Counted from the first letter of the stretch, positions 53,329 through 63,275 are shown. The stretch is 64,000 nucleotides of DNA from Devosia sp. ZB163 (GCF_028613635.1 NZ_JAQRMY010000004.1:515182-579181), one strand, 5' to 3'. Notes: generated from the letters alone by a model not told the origin. Numbers and translations are program-made.

Positions 53329-54170
53329 TGACCACCACGTCGAAGAAGCGCCGCCCGGTGATTTCTGCCTTGCAGTGGCTGACGCTGCTCGTCGTCGCGG
53401 CCTTCGTCATCGTACCGTTCTACACCACGGCGCTTGGCGGCTTCAAAGAGATCGGCGAGCTGCGGGTCAATCCATTCGGCCTGCCGGCCAGCTGGGATCC
53501 CGTGCGCTTCGTCGAGATCCTGGGCGGACCGCGCTACTTTTCCTCGCTGTGGAACTCGCTGCTGATCGCGGTCGGCACGGTGGTGCTGTCGACCCTGGTT
53601 GCCTCGATGACCGCCTTCGCGCTGGTGCACATCAAGTTCTTCGGCCGGCGCTTCGTCATGGGCTACCTGATGCTGGGCCTGCTGTTCCCGGCTGCCACCG
53701 GCATCCTGCCGCTGTTCATCAAGATGCGCGACCTCGGCATGCTCGACAGCCATTGGGGCATCATCATCGTGCAGGTGGCGTTCAGCATCTCCTTCGCCGT
53801 GCTGCTGTTCCACAACTTCTTCAAGGAGCTGCCCAAGGAGCTGATCGACGCGGCGCGCATGGACAATTGCGGCTATGTCCGCATCTACTGGTACATCACC
53901 CTGCCGCTCTGCCTGCCCATCATCGCCACGGTTGGGGTGTTCAACTTCGTGGGCAGCTGGAACAGCTTCCTGTTACCGCTGATCGTTCTGAACTCGGAGG
54001 CCAAGTACACTTGGCCATTGGGGATCATGCAGTTCCAGGGCCAGTACGGTTCCGACTGGCCACGCATCCTGGCGTTCCTGACCCTGTCCATCCTGCCCGC
54101 CATGGCGTTCTTTCTCCTCGCCCAGCGCTACGTGATCTCGGGGTTAACGGGTGGCGCGGTCAAGGGGTGA
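53328..54170 (+). CDS. ABC transporter permease, MalG/UgpE-like
   Basis: The 280-residue protein has six membrane segments and the EAA loop ELPKELIDAARMDNCGYVRIYWYITLPLCLP. It ends the operon; no ATPase gene follows, so the UgpC/MsmK-type ATPase encoded on the other strand about 5 kb away probably serves it. Confidence 0.92.
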   Translation: MTTTSKKRRPVISALQWLTLLVVAAFVIVPFYTTALGGFKEIGELRVNPFGLPASWDPVRFVEILGGPRYFSSLWNSLLIAVGTVVLSTLVASMTAFALVHIKFFGRRFVMGYLMLGLLFPAATGILPLFIKMRDLGMLDSHWGIIIVQVAFSISFAVLLFHNFFKELPKELIDAARMDNCGYVRIYWYITLPLCLPIIATVGVFNFVGSWNSFLLPLIVLNSEAKYTWPLGIMQFQGQYGSDWPRILAFLTLSILPAMAFFLLAQRYVISGLTGGAVKG

Positions 54171-54565
54171 GGGCGAGCCGAGTCGTCCCCTGGGTGACAG
54201 CACTGGCAGTGAAGCGCCGATCGCGCAGCGTGAGGAGCGTCGTCGGTGGTCGGTCGTACGGAGGGCCACCTGGCCGACGCCAAGTGCCTGTGGAGGGCGG
54301 CAATGAAGGAGTCGGTGCTCGGATCAGTAGTGCGCCGTAACTCTATTTGACGCAAACCGGACCAGACGGAGCAGGCTGGGGAGGCCTAACTCGCGTGAGC
54401 CCCCTACGGTCGCCCCAAAACCGCCGCGGCTCTCGTCGGCTTCCTGCTCAGGTGAAACGACGTTCGCTGCCAAGAGAACGGCTGAGCCAAGAACCAACTC
54501 AAATTAGTCTATCAATCTAGTGCATTAAGTTGCCGCTGAGGTCTGAGGCTCGTATCGTTTCCAGT
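54171..54565. other. Gene-free stretch before the OYE-family gene
   Basis: No recognisable coding sequence, RNA gene or strong terminator was found. The last 70 bases become AT-rich (CTATCAATCTAGTGCATTAAG) and are the likely promoter region of the next gene. Confidence 0.5.
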
Positions 54566-55681
54566 ATGACCAACAAGTCTCCACTTTTCGAACCATTCCG
54601 GCTGGGCGACCTGAGCCTGCCGCATCGCATCGTGATGGCACCGATGACGCGCCGGCGCGCCATGAACGGCAAGATCCCGAGCCCGCTGGCGGCGGCCTAC
54701 TATGCGCAACGGGCTGGTGCGGCGCTGATCATTTCGGAATCGACCGAGGTCGATCCATTGAGTGTGGGCGAGACGCCGACGCGGCCGGGGATATTCACCG
54801 ACTCGCAGGGCGAGGGCTGGCAGCGGGTGACCAAGGCCGTGCACAAGGCAGGCGGGCGGATCTTCCTGCAGCTGTCCCATATGGGGCGCGCGGCGATGCC
54901 CGAGCACCTAAAGGGCGGTGGCGCGCCAAAGGGGCCATCGGCGATCCGGCCGGAGGGCGTGCACTACACGGCCACCGGTCCGGTGCCGTTTGCAGAGCCT
55001 GTGGAGATGACGACGCAGGAGGTGCGCGACACGATCCGGCACTATGCCGAGGGGGCGGCGCGGGCCAAGGCGGCGGGTTTCGACGGGGTGGAGGTGCATG
55101 GCGCGAACGGCTACCTGATCGACCAGTTCCTGCGCGACGGGACGAACCAGCGGACCGACAGCTATGGCGGTTCGGTGGACAACCGGTTCGGGTTCCTGGC
55201 GGAGATTCTTGAACAGACGCTGGAGCACTGGCCGGCGCATCGGGTGGGGGTGCGGCTATCGCCGACCAACCCGTTCCAGGGCATGTCGGACTCCGATCCG
55301 GTCCGGCACTTCAGCCGGTTCGTGGAGCGATTGAACGACTATCGGCTGGCTTACCTGCACGTGGTCGAGTTCCCACAGCAGAAGCCGGATCGGCCGGAAG
55401 TGGCGCGGCATCTGCGCGAGATCTTCGAGGGGGCGTTCATCGCCGCCGAAGGGTTTTCGCGCGAGGCCGGCGAGAAATGGCTGCGCGAGGGGAAGGCGGA
55501 CCTGATCGCCTATGGCAAGGATTTCCTCGCCAACCCGGACCTGGTCGAGCGCTGGTGGCAGGGCGCGCCGCTGAACGTTGCCGACAAGGCGACGTTCTAC
55601 ACCGCGGGGTCGAAGGGCTACACGGATTATCCCAAGCTAGTGCAAGCGCCGTTCGAGGACTCGGTCGGCGTTGCGGAATAG
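54566..55681 (+). CDS. Old yellow enzyme family NADH:flavin oxidoreductase (NemA-like)
   Basis: The 371-residue FMN enzyme has MAPMTRRRAMNGKIPSPLAAAYYAQRAGAALIISESTEV at the N-terminus, QLSHMGRA, the substrate-binding pair in VEVHGANGYLIDQFLRDGTNQRTDSYGG, and the FMN phosphate site LIAYGKDFLANPDLV. Such enzymes reduce activated alkenes, nitroesters and maleimides. No good ribosome site precedes the ATG. Its 3' end overlaps the opposing FAD-protein gene by 45 bases. Confidence 0.93.
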   Translation: MTNKSPLFEPFRLGDLSLPHRIVMAPMTRRRAMNGKIPSPLAAAYYAQRAGAALIISESTEVDPLSVGETPTRPGIFTDSQGEGWQRVTKAVHKAGGRIFLQLSHMGRAAMPEHLKGGGAPKGPSAIRPEGVHYTATGPVPFAEPVEMTTQEVRDTIRHYAEGAARAKAAGFDGVEVHGANGYLIDQFLRDGTNQRTDSYGGSVDNRFGFLAEILEQTLEHWPAHRVGVRLSPTNPFQGMSDSDPVRHFSRFVERLNDYRLAYLHVVEFPQQKPDRPEVARHLREIFEGAFIAAEGFSREAGEKWLREGKADLIAYGKDFLANPDLVERWWQGAPLNVADKATFYTAGSKGYTDYPKLVQAPFEDSVGVAE

Positions 55682-56995
55682 GCGGGTTGCGAGCTCGGCG
55701 CACTGGACGCGGATGTCGGGGATGGCCTCGATTTCGAAGAAGGTGCCGCGGGTGAGCGGCCCGATGGCGAAGAGGCGTTCGGCAGGGCTGCCGGTGACGG
55801 CGATGACCTCGCAGGCTTCGGTGACGTCGAGCCCGATATGCAGGCGATCGGCGCGGGCGGTGCCGTCGGCAACGAGCTGACCGATGACCGGATTGGTGGA
55901 CTGCTCGACATCGACGCTGACGCCGCCGCAATCGTAGACGCGGGCGACGCGGAACTCCTCGGTATTGGCGACGCCCTTGCGGCGGACGGTGGCAACGACT
56001 TCGCTGCCATCGCGGCGGACATCGAGGAACTTGCCGGCGATGAGTTGCACTTGGCCGGTCGATACGGCGTCGGCGAGGCGCTGGTGCAGGTCGGGCGGAA
56101 GGCGGTGGCGGTGGATGTTCCAGATGGGGCGGATATGCTCAAGGAAGCTGACGCGCGCATCGTGTGACCAGGCTTGCCAGATGCGCTGGTTGAACGGGCG
56201 CAGGGCATCAACGACGCCGCGCCAGTCGCTGCCGCGGCCGGCGGACTCGGCGACGATGTCGCGGAACCAGTCGACGAAGTAGCGCAGGCCGGTGCCGAAG
56301 GGGACATCGGCGGCCTCGAGTTCGACCTTTTCGACCTGGCGATGGCTGTGCGGCAGGAGGCCGTGGCGCGAGACGACCGTGACGGGGCCGCGGTGCTCGG
56401 CCTGCGAAAGAGTGAGCCAGGCATCGACCATCGACAGGCCGGAGCCGAGGATCATCACCGGGGCATCGCGATCGATGGGCGTGTCGGCGCTGGAGCCGAC
56501 GCGAACGGCGATGCCCTTGCTTCGCGCGGGTTGTTCTTCGTGGCCGACGGCGAGCACGGCGACGTGGCCGAGGATGCTGGTGCCGCTATCGAGGACGACC
56601 TCGACGCCGTTGGTGCCTGGGGCGACGCGCCTGACCGTGGCGTGAACGACCTGCAAGCGGCCATCGTCCGCCAGGCCTTTCAGGACATCGCCGAGATAGG
56701 TGCCGTAGTGGCGGCGGGAGACGAAGACGAAGCGATCCTCGCCGACGAGGCCACGCTCGTGCAGCCAGCGCCAGAAGTGATCGGGATCGCCGGCGTAAGC
56801 GCTCATGTTGGGCGCTGCGACGTTGAGGACGTGGTCCTGCTGGCGGGCCGAATAGGCGACGCCGGGGCCGATCTCGCTGCGCTTCTCGATAAGGGTGACG
56901 CGCAGATCCATGGCCGAATCGCGCAGAAGGTGGGCGGCGAGGAGCACGCCGCTGGCGCCGCCTCCCACGATGATGATGGACAGGCGCTGCGTCAT
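55637..56995 (-). CDS. FAD/NAD(P)-binding protein (YdhS/HpyO-like)
   Basis: The 452-residue protein has an N-terminal nucleotide motif SIIIVGGGASGVLLAAHLLRD, VTLIEKRSEIGPGVAYS and a second site ILGSGLSMVDAWLTL, the pattern of the FAD/NAD(P)-binding family that includes YdhS and the FAD-dependent urate hydroxylase domain. Reaction unknown. GAGGAAG precedes the ATG. It is separated from the Rrf2 gene by 40 bases in the same direction, so the two may be cotranscribed. Confidence 0.85.
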   Translation of the reverse strand: MTQRLSIIIVGGGASGVLLAAHLLRDSAMDLRVTLIEKRSEIGPGVAYSARQQDHVLNVAAPNMSAYAGDPDHFWRWLHERGLVGEDRFVFVSRRHYGTYLGDVLKGLADDGRLQVVHATVRRVAPGTNGVEVVLDSGTSILGHVAVLAVGHEEQPARSKGIAVRVGSSADTPIDRDAPVMILGSGLSMVDAWLTLSQAEHRGPVTVVSRHGLLPHSHRQVEKVELEAADVPFGTGLRYFVDWFRDIVAESAGRGSDWRGVVDALRPFNQRIWQAWSHDARVSFLEHIRPIWNIHRHRLPPDLHQRLADAVSTGQVQLIAGKFLDVRRDGSEVVATVRRKGVANTEEFRVARVYDCGGVSVDVEQSTNPVIGQLVADGTARADRLHIGLDVTEACEVIAVTGSPAERLFAIGPLTRGTFFEIEAIPDIRVQCAELATRLFRNADRVLERRLH

Positions 56996-57035
56996 CGGCA
57001 CTTCCTCCGCGGCAGGGGGGCCGTGGAGGCGACCG

Positions 57036-57482
57036 CTAGGCGGTGCGAAGCTCCAGCGGCAGGACGTCGCCATCCATGTCGCGCATCTGCGCGAGGGTGG
57101 TCTTGTCGAGCACTTCGGCAATGGCATTGCGGACGTCGAGCATCATGTGGCGAACCTGGCAGGTCTCCACGTCGCAATCGTCGCAAGCTTCGTAGCGGGT
57201 GTGGCTGGCGCAGGGGATGGGGGCCAGCGGGCCATCCAGCACGCGGACGATGGCGCCGACCTTCACTTCCTCGGCCGGGCGCGCGAGGCGATAGCCGCCG
57301 CCCTTGCCCTTGCGGCTCTGCACGATGCCGGCATTGCGCAGTTCGCCGAGGATCGCATCGAGGAACTTCTTGGGAATGTTGTTGGCCGCGGCCATCTCGG
57401 TGGCGAGCGCAAGTTGCCCCGGCTGCATCTGGGACATGTGCACGAGGGCCTTGAGCCCGTACTTGCCTTTGGCGGTGAGCAT
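57036..57482 (-). CDS. Rrf2 family transcriptional regulator
   Basis: The 148-residue protein has the Rrf2 winged helix (GKYGLKALVHMSQMQPGQLALATEMAAANNIPKKFLDAILGELRNAGIVQSRKGKGGGYRLARP) and four cysteines in the segment PCASHTRYEACDDCDVETC, suited to hold an iron-sulfur cluster as in IscR/NsrR. It is divergent from the tau operon, and may couple sulfonate use to sulfur or Fe-S status (inferred). Confidence 0.93.
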   Translation of the reverse strand: MLTAKGKYGLKALVHMSQMQPGQLALATEMAAANNIPKKFLDAILGELRNAGIVQSRKGKGGGYRLARPAEEVKVGAIVRVLDGPLAPIPCASHTRYEACDDCDVETCQVRHMMLDVRNAIAEVLDKTTLAQMRDMDGDVLPLELRTA

Positions 57483-57762
57483 CGAAACGATTTTCCAACT
57501 TCGGCGACTACCCCGCTTATATGTTCTAGCAAGTTACTCGACAAGCGAGAGACCGCGCTCCATGGGCCGGCGCCGCTGACTTCGAGGCGGTTGCGGTGCG
57601 CCATTGCGCCCGGCGAAGCCGTGTTTCGCAAAGCGCCTCCGGAGGAAATCCGTTCCGCTATGGCCCGGTGCTTCGCAAGCGCAAATCTCGACTGATTTTA
57701 TAGACCATATAGCATTTGTTCCAGACAGAACTCGGGCGAGCCCGTTCAGAAGGAAGAAAAGA

Positions 57763-58752
57763 ATGCTCAAGAGGGTGATTTCGGCAGCGGCGCTGCTGCT
57801 GGGTGTGGCGCTGACGTCGGGCAGCGCGCTGGGGGGGGACCTGAAGATCGGCTGGCAGCAGATCGTCGAGCCGAGCCGGGTGCCGCAGGCTGCCGGTGCT
57901 TATGAGAAGGCGACGGGGGCAAACATCACCTGGAACCAGTTCGGCGGCGGTGCCGACGTGGTGGCAGCGATCGCTTCGGGCTCGATCGATATCGGCTATG
58001 TCGGCTCCTCGCCGCTGACCGCGGCGGCCAGTCAGGAACTGCCGATCGAGACCATCTTCATCGTGGGCAACATTGCCGAGGCGGAAGCGCTGGCGGTGAA
58101 GGGCGTGACCGATCCGGCCCAGCTCGTGGGCAAGAAGATCGCGACGCCGTTCGTTTCGACCGCGCACTACTCGCTGCTGACGGCACTGAAGCACTGGGGC
58201 ATCGATCCGGCGAGCCTCGAGATCCTGAACCTCCGGCCGCAAGAGATAGCGGCCGCGTGGGAGCGCGGTGACATCGACGGCGCCTATGTGTGGGATCCGG
58301 TGCTGAGCCAGATCAAATCGACCGGCGGCACGGTGCTGGCGGACTCGACAGATGTGGCCGAATGGGGCGGACCGACCTTCGATGCGTGGATCGTGCGCAA
58401 GGACTATGCCGAGGCCAACCCGGACGTGGTGAAGGCATTCGTGAAGGTGACCGGCGACGCCTATGCCGCTTACCTCGCCGACCCGGCCAAGTGGGGTGCG
58501 GACTCGCAGGAGGCGGCTGATATCGCCAGGCTTACCGGCGCCAATGCGGCGGACGTGCCGGCGCTGCTCAAGGGCTATGTGTTCCCGACGCTCGCCGACC
58601 AGGCCGGCCCGAACTATCTCGGCGGCGCGACGATCAAGGCGATTGCCGACACCGCGGCCTTCCTTGCCGCGCAGGGCAAGATTTCGGCGCCGCTGGCCGA
58701 CTACTCGGCCTACGTGAACGCCAGCTACGTGACGGCGGCCGCCGCGCAGTAA
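57763..58752 (+). CDS. tauA: Taurine ABC transporter solute-binding protein
   Basis: The 329-residue protein has a signal peptide and the TauA pattern LKIGWQQIVEPSRVPQAAGAYEKATGANITWNQFGGGADVVAAIASGSIDIGYVGSSPLTAAASQELPIETIFIVGNIAEAEALAV. It binds taurine or related sulfonates in the periplasm. AAGGAAG is upstream of the ATG. A hairpin separates it from tauB. Confidence 0.93.
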   Translation: MLKRVISAAALLLGVALTSGSALGGDLKIGWQQIVEPSRVPQAAGAYEKATGANITWNQFGGGADVVAAIASGSIDIGYVGSSPLTAAASQELPIETIFIVGNIAEAEALAVKGVTDPAQLVGKKIATPFVSTAHYSLLTALKHWGIDPASLEILNLRPQEIAAAWERGDIDGAYVWDPVLSQIKSTGGTVLADSTDVAEWGGPTFDAWIVRKDYAEANPDVVKAFVKVTGDAYAAYLADPAKWGADSQEAADIARLTGANAADVPALLKGYVFPTLADQAGPNYLGGATIKAIADTAAFLAAQGKISAPLADYSAYVNASYVTAAAAQ

Positions 58753-58780
58753 CCGAACCGGCGATGCTCCTCTCTCCGAC

Positions 58781-58812
58781 GCCCGCCGTTGCTCCCATTG
58801 GCAGCGGCGGGC
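58781..58812 (+). terminator. Intercistronic hairpin between tauA and tauB
   Basis: GCCCGCCGTTGC and GCAGCGGCGGGC pair over 12 positions (one G-U) around an eight-base loop, 28 bases after the tauA stop. No T-run follows. It fits partial attenuation, giving more binding protein than ATPase. Confidence 0.6.
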
Positions 58813-58838
58813 GGCCGTTTCCGTAGCGGAAAAGCCCC

Positions 58839-59639
58839 ATGACCGAACTGCGCCTCAACAATGTATCGCTAAGCTATTCGCGCCGTGACGGCTTCGGCCC
58901 GGTGCGCTCGACCGAAGTGCTGCGGCGGGTGTCGCTGTCGCTGGCGCCGGGCGAGTTCGTGGCGGTGATTGGCCGGTCGGGTTCGGGCAAAACCTCGCTG
59001 TTGAACCTTGCTGCCGGCTTTGTCGCGCCGAGCGAAGGGCGGGTAACGCGGGCCGGTGAGGCGATCACGGGGCCGGGTGCGGATCGGGCCGTCGTGTTCC
59101 AGGACGATGCGCTCTACCCGTGGTTGTCGGCGCGGGACAATGTCGCCTTTCCGCTGCGGCTTGCCGGCGTCGGCCGGATCGAGCGGCGGGAGCGGGCGGG
59201 CGAGCTGCTAGGGCAGGTCGGGCTCGCCAACGAGGCGGACCGGCAGATCTGGGAGCTTTCGGGCGGGCAGCGGCAGCGCGTCGGTATTGCCCGTGCCCTG
59301 GCGGCGCGGCCCGATTTTCTGCTGATGGATGAGCCGTTGGGTGCGCTTGATGCGATGACGCGGGAGCGCATGCAGGAGCTGCTGCTCGGTGTGTGGCAGG
59401 TGAGCGGCGCGGGCGTGCTGCTGATCACGCATAGCGTCGAGGAGGCACTGTTTCTCGGCACGCGCGTAGTGGTGCTGGCGCCGCATCCGGGGCGGATCGT
59501 GCTGGACCGGCGGTTCGGGTTTTCGCAGCGGTTCGCGGATGGCGAGGCGGCGCGGGTGCTGAAGGCGGCGCCGGACTTCATTGCGGCGCGGGAAGAGCTG
59601 ATCACCGCGATCTATGCCGACGAGACCGTTGCGGCATGA
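58839..59639 (+). CDS. tauB: Taurine ABC transporter ATP-binding protein
   Basis: The 266-residue ATPase has Walker A GRSGSGKTS, Q-loop VFQDDALYPWLS, signature LSGGQRQR, Walker B FLLMDEPLGALD and ITHSVEEA, typical of the TauB/SsuB group. It overlaps tauC by ATGA. Confidence 0.94.
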   Translation: MTELRLNNVSLSYSRRDGFGPVRSTEVLRRVSLSLAPGEFVAVIGRSGSGKTSLLNLAAGFVAPSEGRVTRAGEAITGPGADRAVVFQDDALYPWLSARDNVAFPLRLAGVGRIERRERAGELLGQVGLANEADRQIWELSGGQRQRVGIARALAARPDFLLMDEPLGALDAMTRERMQELLLGVWQVSGAGVLLITHSVEEALFLGTRVVVLAPHPGRIVLDRRFGFSQRFADGEAARVLKAAPDFIAAREELITAIYADETVAA

Positions 59640-60466
59640 GCGCGGGCGAAACAATCGTCGACGAGGCGAGCAAGCCGTCGGGCGCGAAGCGGGCGGCGGT
59701 GCGGGTTTCGCCTGCGCTAGCGACCGGGCTGACGGCACTGGTGCTGCTGTTGCTGTGGCTGGCGGCTTCGAGCTTGCAGTGGGTTTCGCCGGTTTTCCTG
59801 CCGCACCCGACAAAGGTACTGGCGGCGGTGTCGCGCCTGCTGACACAGGGCTATGTTGATGGCACGCTGTGGGAGCATGCGGCGGCGAGCCTGTCGCGGG
59901 TGTTCACGGCACTGGCGTTCTCGGTGCTGGTGGCGGTGCCGGTGGGGCTGGCGATTGCGACGAGCCCGTTGGGACGCGGGGTGCTCGATCCGCTGATCGA
60001 GTTCATCCGGCCGTTGCCGCCGCTGGCCTATCTGCCGCTGATCATCATCTGGTTCGGCATCGGCGAGCCCAGCAAGGTGCTGGTGATCGCGCTGGCGATG
60101 GTGGCGCCGATCGCGATCTCGACGGCGGCAGGGGTTCGAACTGCGTCGCAGAACCAGGTGAACGCGGCGCGCTCGTTCGGGGCCAGCCGGCTCGACGTGC
60201 TGCTGCATGTGCAGCTGCCGAGCGCCATTCCTGCGATTTTGACAGGCATCCGCATCGCGCTTGGTGCGGGCTGGTCGACGCTGGTGGCGGCCGAGCTAGT
60301 CGCAGCGTCGCGTGGGCTGGGCTTCATGATCCAGTCGGCCGCGCAGTTTCTCGTCACCGATATCGTCATCGTTGGAATCTTCGTGATCTCGGCGCTGGCC
60401 TTCGCCTTCGAGGCCCTGTTGCGGGTTGTCGAACGGCGCTTCGTCCGCTGGTCGGGCCGCTACTAG
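59636..60466 (+). CDS. tauC: Taurine ABC transporter permease
   Basis: The 276-residue protein has six membrane segments and the SsuC/TauC loop AGVRTASQNQVNAARSFGASRLDVLLHVQLPSAIP. It forms the sulfonate channel with TauB. The flavin reductase gene follows after 10 bases. Confidence 0.94.
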   Translation: MSAGETIVDEASKPSGAKRAAVRVSPALATGLTALVLLLLWLAASSLQWVSPVFLPHPTKVLAAVSRLLTQGYVDGTLWEHAAASLSRVFTALAFSVLVAVPVGLAIATSPLGRGVLDPLIEFIRPLPPLAYLPLIIIWFGIGEPSKVLVIALAMVAPIAISTAAGVRTASQNQVNAARSFGASRLDVLLHVQLPSAIPAILTGIRIALGAGWSTLVAAELVAASRGLGFMIQSAAQFLVTDIVIVGIFVISALAFAFEALLRVVERRFVRWSGRY

Positions 60467-60476
60467 GAGTATGTCA

Positions 60477-61040
60477 ATGTCCGTCGTCGAGCTGCGCAGC
60501 AAGATCATGGAAGCCGCATCGGAGCCTACCGCCGAGCAGGTCGCGGTGTTCAAGACGGCCATGCGGCACCTCGCGGGCGCGGTTGCGGTGATCACCACGG
60601 GTGACGGCGAGGAGCGGACGGGCTTCACGGCGACGTCGGTATCGTCGTTCTCGATGGAGCCCCCGACGCTGATCGTCTGCCTCAACCGGGGGTCGTCGAG
60701 CTGGCCAATTGTCCAGAACCACGGGGGGTTCTGCGTGAACCTGCTCTCGCACGACCAGTCGCATGTGGCGGATCGCTTTGCCGGGCGCGGTGGCGCCAAG
60801 GGGACCGGGCGGTATGAAGGCGCGAGCTGGCAGAAGCAGCCGTCCGGCTCGCTGGGACTATCGGGAGCGCTGGTGACGATCGACTGCACGCTCGAGGAGA
60901 CGATCGAGCGGCACTCGCACGCGATCCTGCTGGGGCGCGTGAATGCGGTGACCGCGCGCGGGGATGCCGAGCCGCTGCTCTACTGGCACGGCGCCTACCG
61001 GCTGCTGTCGAACCTTGACCGGGTGCTGACCCAGGCGTGA
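60477..61040 (+). CDS. Flavin reductase family protein
   Basis: The 187-residue FMN-binding split-barrel protein has the pattern FKTAMRHLAGAVAVITTGDGEERTGFTATSVSSFSMEPPTLIVCLNRGSSSW and GGFCVNLLSHDQSHVADRFAG. It would supply reduced flavin to the SsuD-type and NtaA/DszA-type monooxygenases nearby. AGGAG lies seven bases before this ATG, so the ATG six bases upstream was not used. Confidence 0.9.
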   Translation: MSVVELRSKIMEAASEPTAEQVAVFKTAMRHLAGAVAVITTGDGEERTGFTATSVSSFSMEPPTLIVCLNRGSSSWPIVQNHGGFCVNLLSHDQSHVADRFAGRGGAKGTGRYEGASWQKQPSGSLGLSGALVTIDCTLEETIERHSHAILLGRVNAVTARGDAEPLLYWHGAYRLLSNLDRVLTQA

Positions 61041-61090
61041 GTTGATCAAGGTCGTCTTGGGCAGCCGATGTGGGTTGAGATATCGAACTG

Positions 61091-61234
61091 GGTCCCCGCT
61101 TTCGCGGGGATGACGCCCGTCGGTGGGAAGTACGGTCGCGTCTCTCCACGAGGTGTCATCCCTGCGAAGGCAGGGATCCATTTCGCAGCCCGCGCTGGCG
61201 GATAGTTGGATCCCAGCCTTCGCTGGGATGACAT
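61091..61234. repeat. Cluster of three REP-like palindromic units
   Basis: Units at 61091-61114, 61155-61180 and 61207-61234 each form a hairpin of the type GTCCCCGC-TTTC-GCGGGGATGAC, with a shared GGGATGAC end. The second is inverted relative to the others. They lie between convergent genes and probably belong to one dispersed repeat family, also seen at about 11.77 kb. Confidence 0.75.
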
Positions 61235-61261
61235 CGAGTTTTGGGGAGTGCCGGCGAGCTT

Positions 61262-62410
61262 CTAGCCTGCAGCGATCTGCGCGCGGCCGTGGTGGCCGAC
61301 TGTGAATTCGTTGGCGATGTTTGCGCCGAGGGTGCGGCGGGTGCTGTCGATGCCGAGGGCGGGGAACAGCAGTTCGGCGACGCGGTAGGCTTCCTCGAGG
61401 TGCGGGTAGCCAGAGCCGATGACGAGCTCGATGCCGGCGTCCTGATACTCCCGGAGGCGCTCGGCGACCTGGTCAGGCGTGCCGACCAGCGCCGTGCCGG
61501 CGCCATTGCGGACGAGGCCGACGCCGGCCCAGAGGTTTGGGCCGACCAGTAGTTTGTCACGCTTACCGCCGTGCAGTTCCGACATGCGGCGCTGACCTTC
61601 GGAATCCATCTGCTTAAGGAAGCGGGCCTGCGCGGCTTCGATCTGTTCGTCGGAGACCTTCGAGATCAGCCGCTCGGCGGCGGCCCAGGCTTCGGCCTCG
61701 GTTTCGCGGACGATGAAGTGGAGCCGGATGCCGAAGCGGAGCTTTCGTCCACGAGCCTCTGCGCGCTTTCTGGCCGAGGCGACCTTTGCGGCGACGGCGA
61801 GAGGTGGTTCGCCCCAGGTGAGATAGGTGTCGCACTGTTCGGCGGCGAGGTCCTGGCCGGCCTCGGAGGTGCCGCCGAGGAAGAGGGGCGGGTAGGGACG
61901 CTGCACGGGCGGCTGGTCTAGACGGCCGGCCTCGATCCGGTAGTGCTTGCCCTCGAAATCGATGGTCTCGCCCGAGAGCAGACCGCGCCAAATGGTGAGG
62001 AACTCGGCGGCCTGGACGTAGCGCTCGTCGTGGGCGAGGAACACGCCGTCACCGGCGAGTTCGACCGGGTTGCCGCCGACGACCACGTTGAGCAGGAGGC
62101 GGCCGTTGCTGAGGCGATCGAGCGCAGCAGTCTGGCGGGCGGCAAAGCTCGGTAGTGTGACGCCTGGGCGGAGGGCGACGAGGAATTTCAGGCGCTCCGT
62201 TGCCGTGGCGAGGCCGGTGGCGGTGATCCAGCTCTCCTCGCAGTTCTGCCCGGTTGGGAGCAGCACGCCCTCGTAGCCGAGGTTGTCGGCGGCCTGGGCG
62301 ATCTGCTTGAAGTAGCGGAAATCGGGCTGGCGCTCGCCCTGCGCGGAGCCGAGGTAGCTGCCGTCGCCGTGGGTGGGGATGAACCAGAAAAAGCGGATCG
62401 GGTCGGCCAT
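61262..62410 (-). CDS. ssuD: FMNH2-dependent alkanesulfonate monooxygenase (SsuD-type)
   Basis: The 382-residue LLM flavoprotein has [64 protein letters not shown] and [11 protein letters not shown]-type [15 protein letters not shown], the SsuD sequence pattern. It releases sulfite from sulfonates using FMNH2 and oxygen. Its start overlaps the sulfurtransferase stop by one base, so the minus-strand genes form an operon opposite the tau genes. Confidence 0.92.
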   Translation of the reverse strand: MADPIRFFWFIPTHGDGSYLGSAQGERQPDFRYFKQIAQAADNLGYEGVLLPTGQNCEESWITATGLATATERLKFLVALRPGVTLPSFAARQTAALDRLSNGRLLLNVVVGGNPVELAGDGVFLAHDERYVQAAEFLTIWRGLLSGETIDFEGKHYRIEAGRLDQPPVQRPYPPLFLGGTSEAGQDLAAEQCDTYLTWGEPPLAVAAKVASARKRAEARGRKLRFGIRLHFIVRETEAEAWAAAERLISKVSDEQIEAAQARFLKQMDSEGQRRMSELHGGKRDKLLVGPNLWAGVGLVRNGAGTALVGTPDQVAERLREYQDAGIELVIGSGYPHLEEAYRVAELLFPALGIDSTRRTLGANIANEFTVGHHGRAQIAAG

Positions 62411-63267
62411 CAGGCGCTCCCTGTTGCGATGAACTTGCGGCTTTCCTCGCGGGCGCCCCATTCGGACCACGAGCCATCGTAGATCGGCACATCGGGCCGG
62501 CCGAGGATCACGAGGCCGAGGGCGACGACCGCGGCGGTGACGCCGGAGCCGCAGGAGGCGATGATCGGGCCGTCGAGATCGACACCGGCCATGCTGAAGG
62601 TGGCGCGGAGGTCGGACGCCGGTTTCACCTGTCCGGTGGCGTCGAGCAGGGTCGCGAAGGGGACGCTGCGACTGCCGGTGATGTGGCCGGACTGAACGCC
62701 CGGACGCGGTTCGGGCACTTCGCCGGCGAAACGTGCTGCGGAGCGGGCGTCGATGATGGTCGAGCCGGTGCCGGCGGTGACGGTGGCGAGCACATCGTCG
62801 AATGTGCGGAGCAGCGAGAGATCGTAGCGGGCGGTGAAATTGCCGGGCTGGGGCGTCGGCGATCCGCTTTCGAGTGGACCTCCGATGGCGCTCCAGGCGG
62901 GTAGGCCGCCGTCCAGGACGCGGATGCGGCTGGCCCCGGCGATACGGAAGTTCCACCAGAGGCGGGCGGCGCTGAAGAGGCCGGCTGTGTCGTAGACGAT
63001 GATCTCGTCACGGTCGTCGATGCCGAGCGAACGGGCGGCCGCGGTGAAGACTGTTTCCGGTGCGAGGGTATGCGGGAGCGTGCTGGCGGGATCGACGACC
63101 TTGTCGATGTCGAAGAAGACCGCGCCGGGGATGTGTCCGGCGGCGAAGTCGGCGATTGGGTCGCGGTTGGCCGCGGGGAGATACCACGAGGCGTCGAGGA
63201 TGCGGAGCCCGGGTTCACCGCGGCGGGTGCGGAGTTCGGTGGCTGTGATGAGAAAATGATTGGACAT
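62410..63267 (-). CDS. sseA: 3-Mercaptopyruvate/thiosulfate sulfurtransferase
   Basis: The 285-residue protein has two rhodanese domains: the N-terminal one around [11 protein letters not shown] ... [12 protein letters not shown], and the catalytic one with Cys in [16 protein letters not shown] is the mercaptopyruvate-sulfurtransferase loop rather than the thiosulfate CRKGVT. It would handle sulfur from organosulfur compounds. GAGGAAAG precedes the ATG. Confidence 0.93.
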   Translation of the reverse strand: MSNHFLITATELRTRRGEPGLRILDASWYLPAANRDPIADFAAGHIPGAVFFDIDKVVDPASTLPHTLAPETVFTAAARSLGIDDRDEIIVYDTAGLFSAARLWWNFRIAGASRIRVLDGGLPAWSAIGGPLESGSPTPQPGNFTARYDLSLLRTFDDVLATVTAGTGSTIIDARSAARFAGEVPEPRPGVQSGHITGSRSVPFATLLDATGQVKPASDLRATFSMAGVDLDGPIIASCGSGVTAAVVALGLVILGRPDVPIYDGSWSEWGAREESRKFIATGSA

Positions 63268-63275
63268 GGCTTTCC

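Noticed and set aside
54480-54565. TetR/NemR-like operator before the OYE gene
   Set aside because: The AT-rich stretch has only imperfect symmetry and no adjacent regulator gene.
57690-57720. TATAGACCATATAG-like element before tauA as an Rrf2 operator
   Set aside because: Symmetry is poor and no convincing second copy was found in the rrf2 promoter.
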